DNA of 59,920 bases from the NCBI RefSeq assembly GCF_035942955.1, contig NZ_DASZCQ010000040.1:1-59920 (forward strand), written 5' to 3'. This DNA is from DASYTH01 sp035942955. GTDB taxonomy: Bacteria > Actinomycetota > Actinomycetes > Mycobacteriales > Pseudonocardiaceae. Below, in pieces: positions 59,040 through 59,920 of this stretch; positions within the stretch are counted from its first letter, which is position 1; each line of letters starts with the position of its first letter. Under the pieces are notes generated by a model. The model saw only the letters and a program-made list of their open reading frames with translations. It was not told the DNA's origin and made no database searches. A program made the position numbers and the translations under genes.

Positions 59040-59920
59040 TCAGCCCTGCAGCCGGCCGGAGAAGAACACCGCCGGCGTGCAGTTGCCCTTGTCGGTGGGG
59101 TTCTGGCAGCTGACCGCGAGCACGACCCGCTCCCCGGCGTCGAACACGATGGGCTGCACCCAGTGGTGGTCGAGGTCGCGGAAGTTGCCGAGCCCGACCT
59201 CCAGCATCAGCTCCTGCCCGGTGGCTGTGGCGCGCAGCAGGCGCAGGGTTCCGCTGTCGCTGCGGGGGTTCTGCAGAATGGCGTCGGTGACCACGAGCTT
59301 CTTGCCGTCCGGCGGGGTGAAGCTGAACTCCCGGAACCGCCTTGCGTTCGTGTCGATCGGCGCGTCGGCGGCGACCCGGAAGTCGGTCGGATCCCCGCCG
59401 GCCAGCGGCGGCCGGGGACCGGTGCTCGTGGTGGGCGGCGCCGACGGGTCGATCCCCAGCTCGGTCAGCGCGCGATCGGCGTTCTGCTTGGCCTGCCCGG
59501 AGTCCTGCTTGGCCGCACCCGCCTCCTGCTTGGCCGCGCCCGCCTCCTGCTTGGCGTTCTCGGCCACCTGCTTGACCTCCGCGGCCTGGCGCGCGGCGGC
59601 GTCGCCCGCGGCCGAGCGCACCGCCGGCCGCAGTACGAAGAACCACATCCCGGCCAGCACGAGCGCGAGCGCCAGCAGCGCGATCAGCGCGGGCACCAGC
59701 CACTTGGGCAGCAGCTGGCGCTGCGTCATGGTCGCCTCGGCCGTGATCGGCGGGCGGTCGGGGGCCGCGACCGACACCGCGAACCGGTGCCGCACGGGCT
59801 GCCCGCGCAGGAACCGGTCCCGCGGCCGGGCCACCAGCCGGACGAACGCCGTGCTGTCCGGCTCCAGCACGAGCTCCTGGCGCGTGAACCGGAAGTCCAG
59901 CTCGCCCTCCGGGTCGGCGG
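59040..59920 (-). CDS. COG1470-like membrane protein, 5' end beyond the window
   Basis: Partial, at least 290 residues. The visible start, ELDFRFTRQELVLEPDSTAFVRL, is an Ig-like (NEW3/COG1470) domain. Then come one membrane helix (WLVPALIALLALALVLAGMWFF), an Ala/Lys/Gln-rich coiled stretch with tandem repeats of KQEAGA (about 60 residues) and a C-terminal beta domain ending NPTDKGNCTPAVFFSGRLQG. Proteins annotated as hydrolytic proteins with this layout occur in Streptomyces contractile injection clusters next to a regulator, so the gene fits the edge of such a cluster. The N terminus and start are outside. Confidence 0.75.
   Translation of the reverse strand, partial: ADPEGELDFRFTRQELVLEPDSTAFVRLVARPRDRFLRGQPVRHRFAVSVAAPDRPPITAEATMTQRQLLPKWLVPALIALLALALVLAGMWFFVLRPAVRSAAGDAAARQAAEVKQVAENAKQEAGAAKQEAGAAKQDSGQAKQNADRALTELGIDPSAPPTTSTGPRPPLAGGDPTDFRVAADAPIDTNARRFREFSFTPPDGKKLVVTDAILQNPRSDSGTLRLLRATATGQELMLEVGLGNFRDLDHHWVQPIVFDAGERVVLAVSCQNPTDKGNCTPAVFFSGRLQG

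Noticed and set aside
1..59920. tRNA, rRNA, CRISPR arrays
   Set aside because: No cloverleaf with a T-loop GTTCGANTC box, no rRNA segments and no regularly spaced repeats were seen by eye; a covariance-model scan was not possible.

Overview
The window is high-GC DNA with many GTG starts, Tat and Sec export signals, NarL-type two-component pairs, a DUF222/13E12-type HNH nuclease gene and large secreted glycosidases. This points to a filamentous actinomycete, most likely Pseudonocardiales (inference; no rRNA or other marker gene is present). No tRNA, rRNA or CRISPR array was seen.

Layout. 1-6.8 kb: two Tat-exported serine enzymes of the penicillin-recognising fold (D,D-carboxypeptidase, beta-lactamase-like), a convergent NarL-type kinase/regulator pair and a secreted GDSL esterase. 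7-13.3 kb: an esterase with a CBM2 module, a VapBC-like pair, a flippase-like membrane protein, a DUF6221-like protein and a secreted GH2 enzyme with a LamG domain. 13.3-17.5 kb: a broken OppF-type gene, then a cassette of uncharacterised membrane proteins ending in a class III cyclase-like protein; the membrane protein's tail and the cyclase-like protein's head carry the same Gly/Asn/Val tag. 17.6-23.8 kb: DUF574 methyltransferase, GGDEF-EAL protein, secreted GH5 mannanase, and a methyltransferase divergent from a MarR regulator with two operator palindromes between them. 23.8-27.2 kb: kdpE and kdpD next to a scar of kdpC.

27.2-32.4 kb is a plastic region: a transposase fragment, the HNH gene, an IS630-type element with a frameshifted transposase, a second copy of its right end about 2 kb away enclosing a small membrane-protein/XRE pair with its own operators, and a wrecked polysaccharide lyase 8 gene. 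32.4-35 kb: a small membrane protein and a P-loop-like/TPR protein lacking the Walker lysine. 35-38.8 kb: secreted GH43, FKBP lipoprotein, ECF sigma factor, and a Ser/Thr kinase overlapping a membrane-anchored partner. 38.9-47 kb: metabolic and regulatory genes (DUF1345, Zn-alcohol dehydrogenase/PucR regulator, alpha/beta hydrolases, GH13). 47-55.4 kb: a CBM6 remnant, Tat-exported sugar isomerase-like protein, enoyl-CoA hydratase, PLP decarboxylase, LAL regulator, SnoaL-like protein divergent from a TetR gene with a large nested operator, and an FMN reductase. 55.5-59.9 kb: a DUF4157 protein, a sensorless kinase with its NarL regulator, an atypical response regulator and a COG1470-like membrane protein cut by the window edge; together these look like the flank of a contractile injection system (eCIS) cluster.

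Functional picture. A scattered set of exported plant-polysaccharide enzymes (GDSL, CBM2 esterase, GH2, GH5, GH43, and formerly PL8 and a CBM6 protein) is mixed with many signalling genes. Two hemicellulase-type genes share a CGAAA/TTTCG palindrome upstream. At least six loci are decayed (oppF, kdpC, two transposases, PL8, CBM6), plus an Asp-rich repeat gene beside DUF4157, so the region has been repeatedly rearranged.
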